Source: Calothrix sp. NIES-4105
GTDB taxonomy: Bacteria > Cyanobacteriota > Cyanobacteriia > Cyanobacteriales > Nostocaceae
Assembly: GCF_002368415.1 (NCBI RefSeq)
Contig: NZ_AP018290.1
Location: 2,545,470-2,609,469 of the forward strand
Length of the DNA stretch: 64,000 nt
Reading direction: 5' to 3'
Of this stretch, positions 62,328 through 64,000 are shown piece after piece. A model generated the notes under the pieces. It searched no databases. It worked only from the letters and a program-made list of their open reading frames with translations, and had not been told where the DNA came from. Within the stretch, counting starts at the first letter, position 1, and each line of letters opens with the position of its first letter. The position numbers and the translations under genes are program-made.

Positions 62328-62705
62328 TTAACAGTATTGCGAAACGTCTTCGCCACATTTATCAGCAAGGTAACACAGTGCCCGAAAGCGTAAACCAACT
62401 ACCTCGTCATATAAAGGATTAAGCTTACACATTGGCGGAATGTGGAACAAGGTTTTGCCAAATAAACTTACGTCGCGCTCAAATGGGCATTGAGATGGAA
62501 TAAACTTACAAAGACGGTGGGCGATTTTGCGGTCGCTAACTTCAATGCTGTCTACCCACTTCCGCACAGGCTTCAAACAATCAAAACCTGGCTTTTTAGG
62601 AAGATGGTTCTGATCAATAAAATTTTTGTCTTCGGGTTGCGCGTGGTTGAGAGATACCCAGCTTGCAAAAAAAATCTTTGGTGCGGTATTTTTGAATACC
62701 TTCAT
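62328..62705 (-). CDS. Mo-dependent nitrogenase C-terminal family protein
   Basis: The 125-residue product contains LKPVRKWVDSIEVSDRKIAHRLCKFIPSQCPFERDVSLFG and IPPMCKLNPLYDEVVGLRFRALCYLADKCGEDVSQYC, the whole PF06967-type signature with its many Cys. The name is historical; these proteins are not the nitrogenase core and occur in many cyanobacteria. ATG 62703-62705 has GAGGAG seven bases upstream; a longer start (62762) is not preferred. No nif gene is in the window. Confidence 0.9.
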   Translation of the reverse strand: MKVFKNTAPKIFFASWVSLNHAQPEDKNFIDQNHLPKKPGFDCLKPVRKWVDSIEVSDRKIAHRLCKFIPSQCPFERDVSLFGKTLFHIPPMCKLNPLYDEVVGLRFRALCYLADKCGEDVSQYC

Positions 62706-63210
62706 GGTTCGCTCCTCTGTGATATTGAGGCTATTGAACTGAAAAGAAACAGTTAATATCAAAAGCTAATTATCTCTCCCGGAAGAAATTGGCTTTACGC
62801 CTTGATGCAATCTGATGGACTGCAACACAATCTAGGTTTTTCGTTGCGCTGCACAGTCTTCTAAGTGTTAATGCGATCGCTACTTAAATCAGAGTTCACT
62901 TATTATCTACGTCCAGTTAACCGCAATTTCCTTATAATCGGAAGTGCGAAGCTACTATCTTGTTGATAACTTGACACATTTAAAATTTTAATAAAGTCAT
63001 CTGCCTTTTGACAGATATTTGCCTCAATTTATTCAACTTTTTTTAGAGACATATGCTTTATTGTCATAGATAAAAATCTATAGATTGTATTTCGTTATGA
63101 GTGATTTATCGAAACAACCACTCGTTAACATCAGAAGCCGACTGTCGTACATTAGTTCCCCAAGATTTGAATTTAGTTGAGCTAGGTAAATTCTATAGGG
63201 GTTTTTAGTT
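62706..63210. other. Spacer without genes; contains the only GCGATCGC found
   Basis: About 500 AT-rich bases with no supported gene. GCGATCGC (the HIP1 octamer of most cyanobacteria) is at 62873-62880 and was not found elsewhere in the window. Promoter elements for the upstream minus-strand gene may lie at its left end. Confidence 0.6.
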
Positions 63211-63500
63211 TAAGAAAGTGAGCTTGGATACTAGTTTCAGGGTTGCTAGAGTTAAAAATACTACATGTAAATCTTCCGAGTTTTTACTAAACAGTTGTTT
63301 ACGGTTTGGGGCGCCGCCATAAGTTCTAACGCTGGGGTTAGTTAATTGTCAAGTCAAATAGGCAAAATAAAATTCCCAACAAATTATGTGAAGTTGGAGT
63401 TTTGCTTTTGAGAAAGTAAGCTTGAATACTAGTTTCAGCGTTTATAAATTCAAAAATACTACACCGTATAATTGTGAGTTTCTACCAAATAATTGTTTAT
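63211..63500. repeat. Two direct copies of a 100-base sequence
   Basis: Bases from about 63211 (AAGAAAGTGAGCTTGGATACTAG) and from about 63409 (GAGAAAGTAAGCTTGAATACTAG) align for about 100 bases, including GTTTCAG, AAAATACTAC and TTGTTTA. A small membrane-like frame starts in the second copy; in the first copy the equivalent frame is broken. Confidence 0.7.
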
Positions 63501-63671
63501 AGTGTATCGGGGCTAACTTATCTGGGGCTGTTAATTGGCTTTGCAATCGGTTTACCATTGGCACAGACAGCATTAATTGCCGCTAGCTTACTGCCTAGGA
63601 CACGGCGCCTCAAACTAGTAGTCTGTGTCAAAAGTTTTGGGGCGTTGTATGGTGGGCAGTGCCCACCCTAG
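63474..63671 (+). CDS. Doubtful small membrane protein, 3' part from a repeat
   Basis: A 65-codon frame from GTG 63474 has a hydrophobic run (GLTYLGLLIGFAIGLPLAQTALIAASLL). From about codon 47 (63614) it runs into the inverted-repeat array, so its last 19 residues are element sequence. It may be a truncated small membrane protein or chance. Confidence 0.25.
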   Translation: MSFYQIIVYSVSGLTYLGLLIGFAIGLPLAQTALIAASLLPRTRRLKLVVCVKSFGALYGGQCPP

Positions 63672-64000
63672 TATTGGTGCCTACACCCCAGAATTAATGA
63701 CATAAAGCACTAGTGCTTCATGTCAAAAGTTTTGTTAGGTTGGATAAACGAACCACAAAGGCACAAAGGACACAAAGGAAGAATTTTTAAGAAGTACACC
63801 TACTAAAACTTATGACATGAACCACTAGTAGTCCATGTCATTAATTTTGGTAGGTGATTTTTTACCACAGAGACTTCTAGGGCACAGAGAAATTTTGAAA
63901 TTCCCTCTTCCCTCTGCGCCCTTGAGTGTCTCTGTGGTAAATTAATAAATTCCAGTGCTGAACCAAGAGTGTGAAAACACTCTCAGCACGAGCGCACTTT
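63614..64000. mobile_element. Tandem array of MITE-like elements, cut by the window edge
   Basis: Three elements share ACTAGT...TGTCA(A/T)AAGTTTTGG-type termini: 63614-63714, 63709-63829 and 63824 onward. Neighbours share their ACTAGT ends. The first holds GGTGGGCAGTGCCCACC, the second ACCACAAAGGCACAAAGGACACAAAGG, and the third an internal hairpin of 14-bp arms (63861-63941, TTTACCACAGAGAC). The last bases repeat the dcd/thyX hairpin arm. The element at 16048-16170 is a related single copy. Confidence 0.7.

Overview
The window comes from a filamentous cyanobacterium, most likely a heterocyst-forming one (Nostocales). Evidence for this: chlB (dark protochlorophyllide reductase), a high-light-inducible protein, a protein of the Mo-dependent nitrogenase C-terminal family, an intein-bearing thyX, very large kinase/ATPase/histidine-kinase proteins, tandem heptanucleotide repeats and a dense load of small palindromic and MITE-like repeats. 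The genus cannot be fixed. Unusually, the classic cyanobacterial HIP1 octamer GCGATCGC was found only once, while the palindrome GGCGCC occurs about 85-90 times (counted by eye), inside and outside genes.

Layout. 0-1.8 kb: end of a membrane Ser/Thr kinase and a small YkvA-like protein. 1.8-5.8 kb: an accessory island read mostly on the minus strand. It holds an HTH protein, a small nuclease-toxin-like protein, two tandem paralogues that look like its partner or immunity proteins, a restriction-nuclease-like protein overlapping a Toprim-like protein, and a truncated third partner copy. 6-19.4 kb: housekeeping genes (chlB, an M50-type membrane protease, FHA proteins, pgl, rph, an adenylate-kinase relative, a CobA-like protein without its P-loop, dcd, thyX with intein, hli, a thioredoxin-fold protein, aroA). 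19.6-21.7 kb: a PtuA/PtuB (Septu or retron type) defence pair whose HNH gene has one in-frame stop. 22-29.4 kb: a GDYXXLXY/DUF2157 membrane pair, an RNase II-type exonuclease, rpsR, rpmG, an RDD membrane protein, moeA.

29.4-39.2 kb: an antitoxin-like plus HNH gene pair, a TetR-regulated RND efflux operon, then a patch of toxin-antitoxin material including an intact RelE-type pair, a decayed antitoxin and a decayed second copy of the antitoxin/HNH pair. 39.2-43.2 kb: hemF, a secreted small protein, an EamA exporter, a double-GNAT protein and a methyltransferase stump. 43.3-47.6 kb: ureD-ureA-ureB-(cupin)-ureC. 47.6-50.5 kb: a decay zone with a nested palindrome, a vapB-like gene plus a vapC with two nonsense codons, a Uma2 tail, and a trypsin-co-occurring-domain gene split by a MITE. 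50.7-58.3 kb: a response-regulator/histidine-kinase hybrid, a 2H-phosphoesterase-like protein and a 1900-residue kinase/ATPase/sensor. 58.4-62.7 kb: a molybdopterin sulfite-oxidase-like protein, rpmF, an orthocaspase homologue lacking both catalytic residues and a Mo-nitrogenase C-terminal family protein. 62.8-64 kb: no confident gene, only repeats.

Themes. The accessory DNA is rich in small nuclease/partner modules at every stage of decay (intact, single nonsense codon, frameshifted, stump), usually next to repeats. The most promising undescribed unit is the 2.1-4.6 kb island, where a two-gene nuclease/Toprim-like cassette appears to have landed inside a tandem array of toxin-partner genes. 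No CRISPR array, tRNA or rRNA gene was seen.
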